A stretch of DNA of 64,000 nt, taken from NCBI RefSeq assembly GCF_018130825.1, contig NZ_JAFCJS010000007.1, positions 1-64,000 of the forward strand, read 5' to 3'. Source of the DNA: Bradyrhizobium liaoningense. GTDB lineage: Bacteria > Pseudomonadota > Alphaproteobacteria > Rhizobiales > Xanthobacteraceae. The notes beneath the pieces are model-generated. The model was not told where the DNA came from, made no database searches, and worked only from the letters and a program-made list of their open reading frames with translations. Both the position numbers and the translations under genes were made by a program. This document shows, piece after piece, positions 42,726 through 51,605 of the stretch (positions within the stretch are counted from its first letter, which is position 1; each line of letters begins with the position of its first letter).

Positions 42726-45479
42726 TCAGACCAGCGTGCCCGCGTGGAAGCTCGCATGGGCCAGCAGCGATTGGATCACGACGTTGTCGCCGGGACCTCC
42801 GTCCAGCACGTCGGTTCCGCCGCCGCCGATCAGCACATCGTCGCCGAGCCCGCCGAGCAGCGTATCGTTGCCGGCGCTGCCGATGAGCACGTCGTCGTCG
42901 GCGCCGCCGTCGAAAACGAGGTGCGGCCCGCCGGGACCGACGCCCGATGCCTCGATCACGTCGTCGCCGCCGAGGCCGTTGATCGTGATGGTGTCGTTGA
43001 AGTCGAAGTTCTCGATCACGACCTGGCTTGCCAGTCCGTCGATCACCAGTGCGCCGTTGCTGTTGAGCGAAAGCGTGATGACGTCGTCGCCGCCGGTGCC
43101 GTTGATCACGATCTTGTCGGCCGCGCCATCGCCGCCCGGGTTGCCGGGAACGCCGCCGAGGTCGATCTTGACCTCCGTCACGTCGGTCCCGCTCATGTCG
43201 CCGACATTGATCGTATCGGCGCCGCCGCGAGCATTGAACGCGATCGTCTCGACGCCGTGCGTATCCATCGTGATCGAGGCGACGTCCCGCGTCAGCTCGG
43301 CACGGGAGCCGTTCGCGAAGATGTTGATGGTTTCGGCGATGTTGGCGCCGCTGAACAGCAGCGTGTCGGCGCCGCCCTGACCCTCGACCGTATCGTTGTC
43401 GTCGCCCGGATTCCAGACGAACGTGTCGTTGCCCGCGCCCATCAGCGCGACGTCGTTGCCGTCACCGCCGTTGATCACGTCATCGCCCTGGCTGCCGCGG
43501 ATGGTGTCGTTGCCAAGTCCGCCATTGATCGTCAGCTGCAGCACGCCGGCGGCAAGTCCGCTGGCGTCGATAACGTCGTCGCCACCAAGGCCGTTGAGCG
43601 TCAGCTGGTCGGTTGCGTCCATGGCGCTCAGGCTGGTGGCCGCCTGCAGGCCGAACACGGTCACGCCGGCGGCATTGCCGCTGACGCCGAACGTATCGGC
43701 GCCCTGGGTCGCATCGACCGAGACCGTATCGACGGCGCCGTCGGGCGTACCAGTCGAACCGCCGAGGTCGATATTCACCTGCGTCACGTCGGTCCCGGTC
43801 AGATCCCCCACCGCGATATGGTCGGCGCCGCCCAGCGCGTGGACATCGACATGCTCGACCCCGTGCAGGTCCATCGTGATGTTTGCGACGTCGCGCGTGA
43901 GCCGGGCGTGATCGCCGTTCGCCGCAAGGACCATATTCTCGGCAATGTTGGCACCGAAGAACTTCAGCGTGTCGACACCGGCTCCGCCGTCGACGGCGTC
44001 GCTGCCATCGCCTGGATTCCACTGGAACACGTCACGGCCGTCGCCGAGCTGCACGAGATCGTCGCCGCGGCCGCCGACGACGGAATCATTGCCGTCGCCG
44101 CCGATCAGCGTGTCGTTGCCGGCGCTGCCAGTGATCGTATCGTTGCCGGTGCCGCCGTCGATCGTCAGGTGTACGACCCCCGCGGCAAGCATGGCGGCCG
44201 AAATCGTGTCGTTGCCGCCAAGGCCCTCGATGACGAGCGCATCGCTCGCGCCTTCCGCGTTGGTGATGGCGAGGGCGGCGGGCAATCCCGTGACCGAAAC
44301 CGACGTGCCTGAGCCCGACACATTGATCGTGTCGGCGCGGGACGTGCCCTCCAGCGTCACCGTATCGGCCGCGCCGTCGCCGGTCCCGGCCGAGCCGAGA
44401 TCCACGTTGACTTGCTTGACGTCGGTTCCGGCCAGATTGTTGATGACGATGTTGTCGCTGCCGCCGCGCGCGCCGATCGTGATGGTCTCGATGCCGTCGA
44501 GGTCCATCGTGATGTTGCCGACATCGCGGGTCAGCAGCACGCGTCCGCCATTGGCGGCGGAAACGGCGATGTGCTCGGCGATGTTCGAGCCGTTGAACAG
44601 CAGGGTGTCGGCTCCGGCCTGACCGTCCACCTTGTCGCTGCCGTCGCCCGGGTCCCACTGGAAGGTATCGTTGCCCGCGCCCAGCAAAGCGGTGTCGTTG
44701 CCCTGGTTGCCGTCGATGAAATCGTTGCCGTCACCGCCCAGCAGGCGGTCGGCGCCATTGCCGCCGAGGATCGTGTCGTTACCGGCCCCGCCGTCGAGCG
44801 TCAGCGTGATGAGCGCGGCGAGGTTTCCGGTGGCGGTGATGATGTCGTCGCCGCCATTGGCATGGACCACGAGGTTCTCCGTGGTGCCGATGTCCAGCGA
44901 GAACGGCGCCGGGTCGACGCGGTCGAAGCGCACGCGCGTGCCATTGGCCGTGATGGCGAAGGTCTCGCCGCCGTTGCCGCCGTTCACTTCGGCGGTGTCG
45001 ATGCCTTCGCCGCCTTCCATCAGGTCGCTGTCGTCGCCGGGATTCCAGATCATGCGGTCGTCACCGGCCTCGCCGAACATCTGGTCGTTGCCGTCGCCGC
45101 CGACCAGCACGTCATTGCCGGCACCTCCGAACAGCAAATCGTTGCCGCCCTTGCCGAACAGCGTGTCGTTGCCGGACTGGCCGAACAGCATGTCGCCGCC
45201 GGACCCGCCGGTCAGCTTGTCGTTGCCGGCGCCGCCGAACAGGTTGGCTGCGGGCATCGCCCCGTTGCTCTCGTCGATGGTGATGATGTCGTTGCCGTCG
45301 AGGCCGAAAGCCTGGATCAGCTTGGTGTTGGCGACCGTTGCAGGTCCGCCTTTGACGGCGATTGCGCCGCCATTGACGACGATCGTTCCGGCCGCATTGC
45401 GGCCGAGTGTGATCGTGTTGTTCATACCAGTGCCAAGGACGGAGAGAATTCCGGCGGAAAAATTTGCTGTGACAGCCAT
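42726..45479 (-). CDS. RTX-type calcium-binding repeat protein (type I secretion substrate)
   Basis: The 917-residue protein is rich in GGxGxDxLx-type calcium-binding nonapeptides, for example GGAGNDKLTGGSGGDMLFGQ near 82-101, with further blocks near 230-265, 440-470, 650-680 and 870-900. Between the blocks, a unit of about 200 residues recurs, marked by DTFQWDPGDG (271), DVFQWNPGDG (483) and DTFVWNPGDD (685). There is no N-terminal signal peptide, as expected for export by a type I secretion system, whose genes are not in the window. It is probably a surface or extracellular protein stabilised by calcium; a catalytic domain is not evident. Confidence 0.88.
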   Translation of the reverse strand: MAVTANFSAGILSVLGTGMNNTITLGRNAAGTIVVNGGAIAVKGGPATVANTKLIQAFGLDGNDIITIDESNGAMPAANLFGGAGNDKLTGGSGGDMLFGQSGNDTLFGKGGNDLLFGGAGNDVLVGGDGNDQMFGEAGDDRMIWNPGDDSDLMEGGEGIDTAEVNGGNGGETFAITANGTRVRFDRVDPAPFSLDIGTTENLVVHANGGDDIITATGNLAALITLTLDGGAGNDTILGGNGADRLLGGDGNDFIDGNQGNDTALLGAGNDTFQWDPGDGSDKVDGQAGADTLLFNGSNIAEHIAVSAANGGRVLLTRDVGNITMDLDGIETITIGARGGSDNIVINNLAGTDVKQVNVDLGSAGTGDGAADTVTLEGTSRADTINVSGSGTSVSVTGLPAALAITNAEGASDALVIEGLGGNDTISAAMLAAGVVHLTIDGGTGNDTITGSAGNDTLIGGDGNDSVVGGRGDDLVQLGDGRDVFQWNPGDGSDAVDGGAGVDTLKFFGANIAENMVLAANGDHARLTRDVANITMDLHGVEHVDVHALGGADHIAVGDLTGTDVTQVNIDLGGSTGTPDGAVDTVSVDATQGADTFGVSGNAAGVTVFGLQAATSLSAMDATDQLTLNGLGGDDVIDASGLAAGVLQLTINGGLGNDTIRGSQGDDVINGGDGNDVALMGAGNDTFVWNPGDDNDTVEGQGGADTLLFSGANIAETINIFANGSRAELTRDVASITMDTHGVETIAFNARGGADTINVGDMSGTDVTEVKIDLGGVPGNPGGDGAADKIVINGTGGDDVITLSLNSNGALVIDGLASQVVIENFDFNDTITINGLGGDDVIEASGVGPGGPHLVFDGGADDDVLIGSAGNDTLLGGLGDDVLIGGGGTDVLDGGPGDNVVIQSLLAHASFHAGTLV

Positions 45480-45747
45480 GTGCGCTTCTCGCTTGCGTGA
45501 TTGTCGAAACGGGCCGGCGGTATCGCGACGCTTTCGCGATGTCGCGGGTGAGGGGCAAACGAGATCGTCTGTAGGCTGGAAGGGCGGTTCCGGCTTGACG
45601 GAAGGCTTCGGGCTGCCTCCTGTTTCTCTTGAGAGGAGCTTGATTTTGCGGAAAGCCGATCACGCCCGCGCGAAACGGCACGGCGCTTACAGTTTCAATG
45701 ACGAGTTCGTGAAGGCGCGCTGCGCCTGCCGCTATTCTCGCGCCGCT

Positions 45748-47343
45748 CTACGCGTTCTCCTTCAACGCCCGCCGCAGCCTGCGGATGATGACGCCGCGGG
45801 CGCGGTCGTCGGCGGCGGCTGCGACCTTGTCGCTGATGTCGAGCATCAGCTCCGACATCTCGTTGTGCCAGTCGAGATGTGTGACGGCCTCGGGCGCGAG
45901 GCGGCGGCGATGGTCGACGTCGAGCACGCGCGGCTCGGCTGCTGCGAGCTCGTAGATGTCGTCCAGCACCGGCTGATAGATCTTTGCGGCGGGGAGGATG
46001 CGTTCGCCCAGCCGCTCGGCAAGGCCCGCGATCGCGTCCTGCTCACCATGGGTGAGGAACACCCCGCGCGCGATCGGACGGCGCGCCGCGATCCAGCCGG
46101 CCATTCCCGCGGCGTCGGCATGACCGGAATATTCGTCGATCATCCGGATGCGGGCCGCGACCCGGATCTCCTCGCCCTGGATCCGCACCGCCTTGGCGCC
46201 GTCCTGGAGGAAGCGGCCGAGCGTGCCGTGCGCCTGGAAGCCGGAGAGCAGCACGGTTGCGCGCTCGTTCCACAGCCAGCGCTTGAGATGATGGCGGATG
46301 CGGCCAGCATCGCACATGCCGCTGGCGGCGATGATGATGTGGAAGCCGGTCAGGCGCATGATCGCCTTGCTCTCGGCGACTGTCTCGGTGAATTTCAAAT
46401 GCGGCGAGTTGAGCAGGCGGTCGACGTCGACCTCGGGATCGAGGCTCGCGGCGTGCTGGCGGAAGACTTCGGTGGCATGGATCGCGAGCGGGGAATCGAG
46501 AAAAATCGGCGCCGCCGGAATCTCGCCGCGCTCCATCAAGTGGACGATGTCGACGATCAGCTCCTGCGTGCGCTCGACCGCGAAGGCCGGGATCAGCAGG
46601 GCGCCCTTGGCGGCGGCGGCCTCGCGGATCTCGCCGGCGAGGTGCTGCCGCCGTTGCTCGGGCGTGGTGACGGCGCGCACGCGGTCGCCATAGGTGGATT
46701 CGCAAATGACGTAGTCGAGATCCACCGGGGCTTCGGGATCGGGTTGCAGCAGCTTGGCTTCCGGCCCGACGTCGCCGGAAAGCAGCACGCGCAACGGCCG
46801 CTCACGGCCGGCCTGGTCGAACTCCAGCTCGATCGAGGCAGAGCCGAGCAGGTGACCGGCGTTCCAGTAGCGCGCGCGAACGCCGGGGATCACGTCGGTC
46901 CAGCGCTCATAGTCGACCGCGCGGAACGATTGCAGCGACGCCGTCGCGTCGGTCTGCGTGTAGATCGGCGCGACCTCCTTCCATCGGCGCGCCGCGTTGC
47001 GCCGGTTGAGCTGCGCGACCTCGGACTCCTGGATGCTGCCGGCGTCCGGCAGCATCCAGGAGCAGAGGTCGATCGTGCCGCGTGTCGCCAGGATCGGGCC
47101 GTCAAAGCCCTCGCGCACGAGTTTCGGTAGCAATCCGCTGTGATCGATATGGGCGTGCGTGAGTAGCACCGCCTGGATGTCGGCCGGGCGAAACGGGAAG
47201 GCGCCGTAGTTGAGTGCCTTCAGCGTCTTCTGTCCCTGGAACAGGCCGCAATCGACCAGGAAGCGTCCGGTCGCGGTCTGGAACAGATAGCTCGAGCCGG
47301 TCACGGTGCGGGCGGCGCCGCAAAATCGAACGGTTACGCTCAT
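45748..47343 (-). CDS. MBL-fold beta-CASP RNA/nucleic-acid hydrolase
   Basis: The 531-residue product has a metallo-beta-lactamase core with the zinc motif HAHIDH (63-68) and later metal ligands in YWNAGHLLGSASIELEF and LSGDVGPEAK. The beta-CASP insertion (PAFAVERTQELIVDI, ASGMCDAGRIRHHLKRWL) and the final SGHAD and LTHGEQ motifs match the RMMBL segment. The family contains RNA endo/exonucleases of the CPSF73/RNase J type. The downstream partner in transcription is unclear; upstream, 4 bases away, is the thymidine-phosphorylase-like gene, so the two are co-transcribed. The start at 47343 gives MSVTVRFCG; a longer frame from 47379 overlaps the upstream gene. Confidence 0.9.
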   Translation of the reverse strand: MSVTVRFCGAARTVTGSSYLFQTATGRFLVDCGLFQGQKTLKALNYGAFPFRPADIQAVLLTHAHIDHSGLLPKLVREGFDGPILATRGTIDLCSWMLPDAGSIQESEVAQLNRRNAARRWKEVAPIYTQTDATASLQSFRAVDYERWTDVIPGVRARYWNAGHLLGSASIELEFDQAGRERPLRVLLSGDVGPEAKLLQPDPEAPVDLDYVICESTYGDRVRAVTTPEQRRQHLAGEIREAAAAKGALLIPAFAVERTQELIVDIVHLMERGEIPAAPIFLDSPLAIHATEVFRQHAASLDPEVDVDRLLNSPHLKFTETVAESKAIMRLTGFHIIIAASGMCDAGRIRHHLKRWLWNERATVLLSGFQAHGTLGRFLQDGAKAVRIQGEEIRVAARIRMIDEYSGHADAAGMAGWIAARRPIARGVFLTHGEQDAIAGLAERLGERILPAAKIYQPVLDDIYELAAAEPRVLDVDHRRRLAPEAVTHLDWHNEMSELMLDISDKVAAAADDRARGVIIRRLRRALKENA

Positions 47344-47347
47344 GTGT

Positions 47348-48907
47348 TCACTCCCCCGCGAAGCTGCCGTCGATCGCATAGCCGTTGTCCGCGGCGGCCG
47401 CGCTCGCAGCCAGATCGTGCTCGGGCCGGTCGAAGGCGTAGACGCGATAGAGCGGCTCGCCCTGCTCGACGCGGTCGCCTATCTTCTTGAACAGGCGAAT
47501 GCCCGCGCCCTTGTCGAGCGGCGCGCCGGCGGTACGGGCGAGGCGATTGAGGCGCAGGCAGTCGATTGCGGACACCACGCCGTCATGCGCCGCCTCGACG
47601 TCGAAGTTGAGCGATCCAAGCTCGGTGCTGCATGTCGAGGGACCCTGGGCGCCGATGATCTTCTGCATCTGCTTCAACGCCGCGCCGCTGTCGAGCAACT
47701 CGCGCGCCCGCGCATAGCCGGCGCCGCCGCGCAGCTTCGGATCGTATTCCAGGAGATGGGCGGCGAGCCGCAGCGACTTCTCGCGCAGATCGCGCGGCGC
47801 ATCCTTCTCATTGCCGAGCACCGCCATGACGTCATTGGCCTCGAGCACCGGCCCGATGCCGTTGCCGATCGGCTGGCGGCCGTCGGTCGTGATCACTTCG
47901 ACCGTGCGCCCGAAGCGGTCGCCGACGAATTCGAACAGCTTTCGCAGCCGCATTGCCTCGACCGCGCTGGTGACCTTCGCGGTCGGCCCGACCGGAATGT
48001 CGATCAACAGATGCGTCGAGCCTGCGGCGATCTTCTTGGACATGATGGAGGCGACCATCTGTTCGCGGGTATCGAGGCTCAGCGGGCGCTCGACCGAGAT
48101 CAGCACGTCGTCGGCCGGCGACAGGTTCACGTGCCCGCCCCAGATCAGGCAGCCGTTGCAGGCCGAGACGATCGCCTTCATCTCCTCGACGCCGACATTC
48201 ACCTGCGCCAGCACCTCCATCGTGTCGGCGGTCCCGGCGGGCGAGGTGATGGCGCGCGAGGAGGTCTTGGGGATCGGCAGGCCGTGCGCGGCGACGATCG
48301 GCACCACGACCATCGAGGTGCGGTTGCCGGGAATGCCGCCGATGCAGTGCTTGTCGACGACGACAGGGTCGGGCCACACCAGTTGCGTGCCGGCCTTCGC
48401 CATCGCCCCGGTGAGAGCCAGAAGCTCGTCGCTGGTGATGAAGCTCGCCGAGCCGATCAGGAAGGCCGCGATCTCCATGTCGGAGTAGCGATAATGCGCG
48501 AGGTCGTTGATGATCGCGCCGATCTCGGCCTCGCTCAACGTCCGCCCGTGGATTTTCGCGCGCACCGCTTCCAGGCTCTCCGGAGGCGAGGCCGGCGTCA
48601 CCGTGACCGGCGTGCCGACCGGTTCGGCGAAACGGCGAAATGCAGGCTCGGAGAGGCCGATCTCGTCCTGGGCCGCCAGCGTGTCGTCGTCAGTGATCAG
48701 CAAGGTCGCCAGCAGCACCTTGCCATTGAGGCGGAGCTCGACGCGGCTGAAGCCGCGAAAGATCTCCGCACGCAGCGCCTTTGATTGCCTGGAGATGACG
48801 ACGACGTTTTCGCGGCCGGTGTCGAGGCGGACGCGGCGGATCTTCAGTTGGGAGCGCGGGAAGTCTGGATGCATGGACAGGCCGGCAGCGGGAAGCTCGG
48901 CTTCCAT
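47348..48907 (-). CDS. Thymidine phosphorylase-family protein (AMP-phosphorylase-like)
   Basis: The 519-residue product has an N-terminal beta-barrel extension of about 95 residues followed by the nucleoside phosphorylase fold. The phosphate/glycosyl site is VVDKHCIGGIPGNRTSM, and PKTSSRAITSPAGTADTMEV is the family signature. The extra N-terminal domain and the length (about 500 rather than 440) are those of the archaeal-type AMP/thymidine phosphorylase branch, which splits nucleosides or nucleotides into base and ribose phosphate. Paired with a beta-CASP nuclease, it could salvage RNA breakdown products. A start at 48874 (MHPDF) is also possible. Confidence 0.88.
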   Translation of the reverse strand: MEAELPAAGLSMHPDFPRSQLKIRRVRLDTGRENVVVISRQSKALRAEIFRGFSRVELRLNGKVLLATLLITDDDTLAAQDEIGLSEPAFRRFAEPVGTPVTVTPASPPESLEAVRAKIHGRTLSEAEIGAIINDLAHYRYSDMEIAAFLIGSASFITSDELLALTGAMAKAGTQLVWPDPVVVDKHCIGGIPGNRTSMVVVPIVAAHGLPIPKTSSRAITSPAGTADTMEVLAQVNVGVEEMKAIVSACNGCLIWGGHVNLSPADDVLISVERPLSLDTREQMVASIMSKKIAAGSTHLLIDIPVGPTAKVTSAVEAMRLRKLFEFVGDRFGRTVEVITTDGRQPIGNGIGPVLEANDVMAVLGNEKDAPRDLREKSLRLAAHLLEYDPKLRGGAGYARARELLDSGAALKQMQKIIGAQGPSTCSTELGSLNFDVEAAHDGVVSAIDCLRLNRLARTAGAPLDKGAGIRLFKKIGDRVEQGEPLYRVYAFDRPEHDLAASAAAADNGYAIDGSFAGE

Positions 48908-49020
48908 GCTTAGCCGTCGCCGCCCCTTTGCTGTTGACGCAGATCATGGTCTGCGACGCCGGCAGGGCCGCACGCCGCGACGATATCGCCGATCTCGGGA
49001 GGCCGGGCCGGATATGCCGC

Positions 49021-49185
49021 CTACTTCGTGGCGGCGTCGATCGAATTGAACTTGTTGTTCAGCAGCGCGCTGCCCGTGTTGTTCACGACAGCGACGATCG
49101 CAAGCGCGATGCCGGCGGCGATCAGGCAATACTCGATAGCGGTGGCTGCACTTTCATCGGCAAGAAAGGACCTGAGCAAAGCCAT
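49021..49185 (-). CDS. Flp-family type IVb pilin
   Basis: The 54-residue product reads MALLRSFLADESAATAIEYC at its start, followed by the hydrophobic helix LIAAGIALAIVAVVNN and a short polar tail ending DAATK. This is the Flp/Fap pilin layout assembled by Tad secretion. The prepilin peptidase site, normally Gly before ATAIEY, has Ala here (ESA-ATAIEY), and the Gly after EY is Cys. It could be a minor or decaying pilin. No tad or cpa genes are in the window. An AT-rich region of about 200 bp upstream probably holds its promoter. Confidence 0.85.
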   Translation of the reverse strand: MALLRSFLADESAATAIEYCLIAAGIALAIVAVVNNTGSALLNNKFNSIDAATK

Positions 49186-49382
49186 CGTCAACTCCTGTTC
49201 ATCCGTCTAATTTAGGCTGGTGCCGTTTTCGGAATGGTAAATTGATTCAGTAAGTTTTTCGCGGCGCGCGCACGCCAAAGCGCAAGGTCGGATGGTCCCA
49301 ACCTCCAGCTTTATATGCTGCCATTCCTTGATTTAAGGTTTCGTCACCCGATGCAGGTGCATTCGACCGTGTCGCCGCTGCC

Positions 49383-49565
49383 TCAGGATTCGATCCGGCG
49401 TCCGGACGCGGCCTTGCCGGGGCGTCTCAGCGCGGCTGCGAGGCGTCCGATCAGATTGCCCATGACGCGCGGCTGCGATTGCGCCGAGCTGTCGGCAAGG
49501 CGTTTGTCCTCGGTCGTGTCATTCACGAGACCGATATAGTTCTTGCTGGCATTCTGCCGCTGCAT
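49383..49565 (-). CDS. Small hypothetical protein
   Basis: A 60-residue frame begins MQRQNASKNYIGLVNDTTED and ends with a basic stretch (GRLAAALRRPGKAASGRR). I recognise no family. The C-terminal basic amphipathic segment could bind nucleic acid or membrane. It may not be expressed; a longer start at 49613 exists. Confidence 0.35.
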   Translation of the reverse strand: MQRQNASKNYIGLVNDTTEDKRLADSSAQSQPRVMGNLIGRLAAALRRPGKAASGRRIES

Positions 49566-49706
49566 CGTGCGCAAATCCTGCTTCGATCGACGGCGCGACC
49601 TTGTCCTCGGCAACGGGAATCGACGGTTAATTTTGTCTTCCGTAGGACTACTTGTCGGCCCGCAAGCGGACCGGAAAGACTGGCGCGGCTTAAGGGATTG
49701 TTGAGG

Positions 49707-49943
49707 CTATTTGCGGGGTGCGTCTGCGTTCAGCGCCCGCAACATCGCGATGCGGGCGAACATCATCCAGCCGCCGCCGGTCTCGGCCGCGTTGATCAGG
49801 GTCTCGATCGCGGTCTGCCAGTGGCCGGCGTGCTGCGAATCCTCGGGCAGCTGCATGATGTGATCGGCCGCCTCCTGCAGCGTCCGCAGCTTGCGCCCAT
49901 TGCGCAATGGGATCGGATCGTCGAACGCCGCCGACCAGGGCAT
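49707..49943 (-). CDS. Small conserved hypothetical protein
   Basis: The 78-residue product begins MPWSAAFDDPIPLRNGRKLR and continues with TLQEAADHIMQLPEDSQ, HWQTAIETLINAAE and a C-terminal ARIAMLRALN. I recall similar small proteins across Bradyrhizobiaceae, all without assigned function. It has no signal peptide or membrane helix and lies 58 bp from the Ku gene end, on the same strand. Confidence 0.7.
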   Translation of the reverse strand: MPWSAAFDDPIPLRNGRKLRTLQEAADHIMQLPEDSQHAGHWQTAIETLINAAETGGGWMMFARIAMLRALNADAPRK

Positions 49944-50001
49944 GTCAGGCCGGCCGACCGGAGGGGAGGGACATCACGGCGCGATCGCAGATTGGGTGCT
50001 G

Positions 50002-50985
50002 CTAGCTGGCCTTCTTCGCCCGTGCCGGTGCGCGCACCGGCTTGTCGGCGGCCTTCTTCGGGGCTTCCTTCGCCGTCTTCGCCGCGGCGTCCTTGCCGCC
50101 CTTGCCCGATATCGGCAGCAGCATCTCGCGCTGGCCCTCGACGCGCTTCTTCGGCTTCTTGCCCTTGACGGCCTCCTTGGCGACCTTCGCCGCAGGCGCC
50201 GCTTCCTTCTCGCTCGCTAGGCTCTTCTTCAGCGCGTCCATCAGGTTGATGACGTTGCCGCCCGTCTTCGGCGCCGCCTTCGCGGTGATCGGCATGCCGC
50301 TGCGCTTCTTGTTGATGAGATCGATCAGCGCGGTCTCGTAGTGATCCTCGAACAGCTCGGGCTCGAACGCGCCGGACTTCTTCTCCACGATGTGCTTTGC
50401 AAGGTCGAGCATGTCCTTGGTCAGCTTCACGTCCTGGATGTCGTCGAAGTATTCCTGCTCGCTGCGCACCTCGTAGGGGTAGCGCAGCAGCGTGCCCATC
50501 AGGCCGCTCTCGAGCGGCTCCAGCGCGATGATGTGCTCGCGGTTGGTCAGCACCACGCGACCGATCGCGACCTTGTCCATGCTGCGGATGGTCTCGCGGA
50601 TCACCGCAAAGGCGTCATGGCCGACCTTGCCGTCCGGCACGAGGTAGTAGGGGCGGATCAGGTAGCGGCTGTCGATGTCGGTCCTCGGCACGAACTCGTC
50701 GATCTCGATCGTATGCGTTGAATCGAGCGCGATGTCGTCGAGCTCGTCCTTGGTGACCTCGATATAGGTGTCGGTGTCGACCTTGTAGCCCTTGACGATG
50801 TCCTCGGACGTGACCTCGTCACCGGTCTCGGCGTCGACCTTGAGGTACTTGATCCGGTGGCCGGTCTTGCGGTTGATCTGGTTGAAGGAGACCTTCTCGG
50901 TATCCGAAGTGGCCGGATAGAGCGCGACCGGACAGGTCACGAGCGACAAACGCAGAAAACCCTTCCAATTGGCGCGGGGGGCCAT
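50002..50985 (-). CDS. ku: Ku DNA end-binding protein (non-homologous end joining)
   Basis: The 327-residue bacterial Ku starts MAPRANWKGFLRLSLVTCPV and contains KTGHRIKYLKVDAETGDEVT and RYLIRPYYLVPDGKVGHDAF, the core that forms the DNA-encircling ring. The C-terminal 80 residues are Lys/Ala-rich, as in many bacterial Ku proteins, and help DNA binding and LigD recruitment. Ku binds double-strand ends and brings the ligase-polymerase LigD; no ligD gene is in the window. It appears monocistronic. Confidence 0.93.
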   Translation of the reverse strand: MAPRANWKGFLRLSLVTCPVALYPATSDTEKVSFNQINRKTGHRIKYLKVDAETGDEVTSEDIVKGYKVDTDTYIEVTKDELDDIALDSTHTIEIDEFVPRTDIDSRYLIRPYYLVPDGKVGHDAFAVIRETIRSMDKVAIGRVVLTNREHIIALEPLESGLMGTLLRYPYEVRSEQEYFDDIQDVKLTKDMLDLAKHIVEKKSGAFEPELFEDHYETALIDLINKKRSGMPITAKAAPKTGGNVINLMDALKKSLASEKEAAPAAKVAKEAVKGKKPKKRVEGQREMLLPISGKGGKDAAAKTAKEAPKKAADKPVRAPARAKKAS

Positions 50986-51220
50986 GGGCTACTCCAAACG
51001 CAACAGGGGACAGACCTATGAGGATACCATCGGGGAACACCGAATCATACACGGCTCGACGCGGAATCTTGCAACTGCGTTAACCGGTTGCCGGGCGCGT
51101 GGTTGCTGCTCGATCGGATGGCAAAAGCCGGAACATCATATCGGATCGGGCGTTGGCTCAGGACACTAGGCTGCGAGGAGGTCGCGGCCACTGGGGCAGC
51201 ATCCAGAGATTGAGGGCATC

Positions 51221-51376
51221 ATGGCAACCACGCGAGAGCAGCGCCAGATCGTCGAAACTCCGACCGAGGCGCGCCAGGGCGAGCCCGGCCCGTCGGTGGC
51301 GGCGCTGCTCGCCATCTCGACCGGACTGGCGATCCTGATCCTCGCCGTCATCTGGTTCGTGTTCTTCCGGACCTGA
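51221..51376 (+). CDS. 51-residue single-pass membrane protein
   Basis: This frame encodes a polar, charged N-terminal half (MATTREQRQIVETPTEARQG) followed by one strong hydrophobic helix (VAALLAISTGLAILILAVIW) and a short FVFFRT end. It has an ATG start and a coherent membrane layout but no family assignment. It lies alone between Ku and the response regulator. Confidence 0.6.
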   Translation: MATTREQRQIVETPTEARQGEPGPSVAALLAISTGLAILILAVIWFVFFRT

Positions 51377-51431
51377 CGGCCCCGACCGGAACGCTCCGGG
51401 CCTTCCTGATCGCCGCGTAACGCGGCACATT

Positions 51432-51474
51432 GCGCCCGCCATGCCGCCGGTTCGTCCGGCCGCGCGGCGGGCGC
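51432..51474 (+). terminator. GC-rich hairpin after the 51-residue gene
   Basis: GCGCCCGCC (51432-51440) pairs perfectly with GGCGGGCGC (51466-51474). There is no T-run, so termination is only possible, not shown. Confidence 0.35.
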
Positions 51475-51534
51475 AGTCGCATTGGTACACGAGAAATCGT
51501 ATATGACCAAAAAGTAACGTCGGCGGTTCCCGGC

Positions 51535-51550
51535 GTTCATATTCAGTTCA
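51535..51550 (+). promoter_or_regulatory. GTTCA direct repeat, candidate PhoP-type box
   Basis: GTTCA occurs at 51535-51539 and 51546-51550, a start-to-start distance of 11 bp like the PhoP box. It lies 56 bp before the response-regulator start, consistent with autoregulation; this is inference. Confidence 0.4.
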
Positions 51551-51605
51551 CGCCGGAATTGCTCATCTGGAGCGGTGTTCATGCGGTCTATTTCTGGAGA
51601 GAAGC

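Noticed and set aside
44632..47130. An 832-codon plus-strand open frame
   Set aside because: It is antisense to the RTX protein and the beta-CASP hydrolase, and its composition (runs of Pro, Ser and Arg) is that of a shadow frame.
50002..50985. A complete end-joining operon
   Set aside because: Only Ku is present; I found no LigD-like ligase or polymerase in the window.
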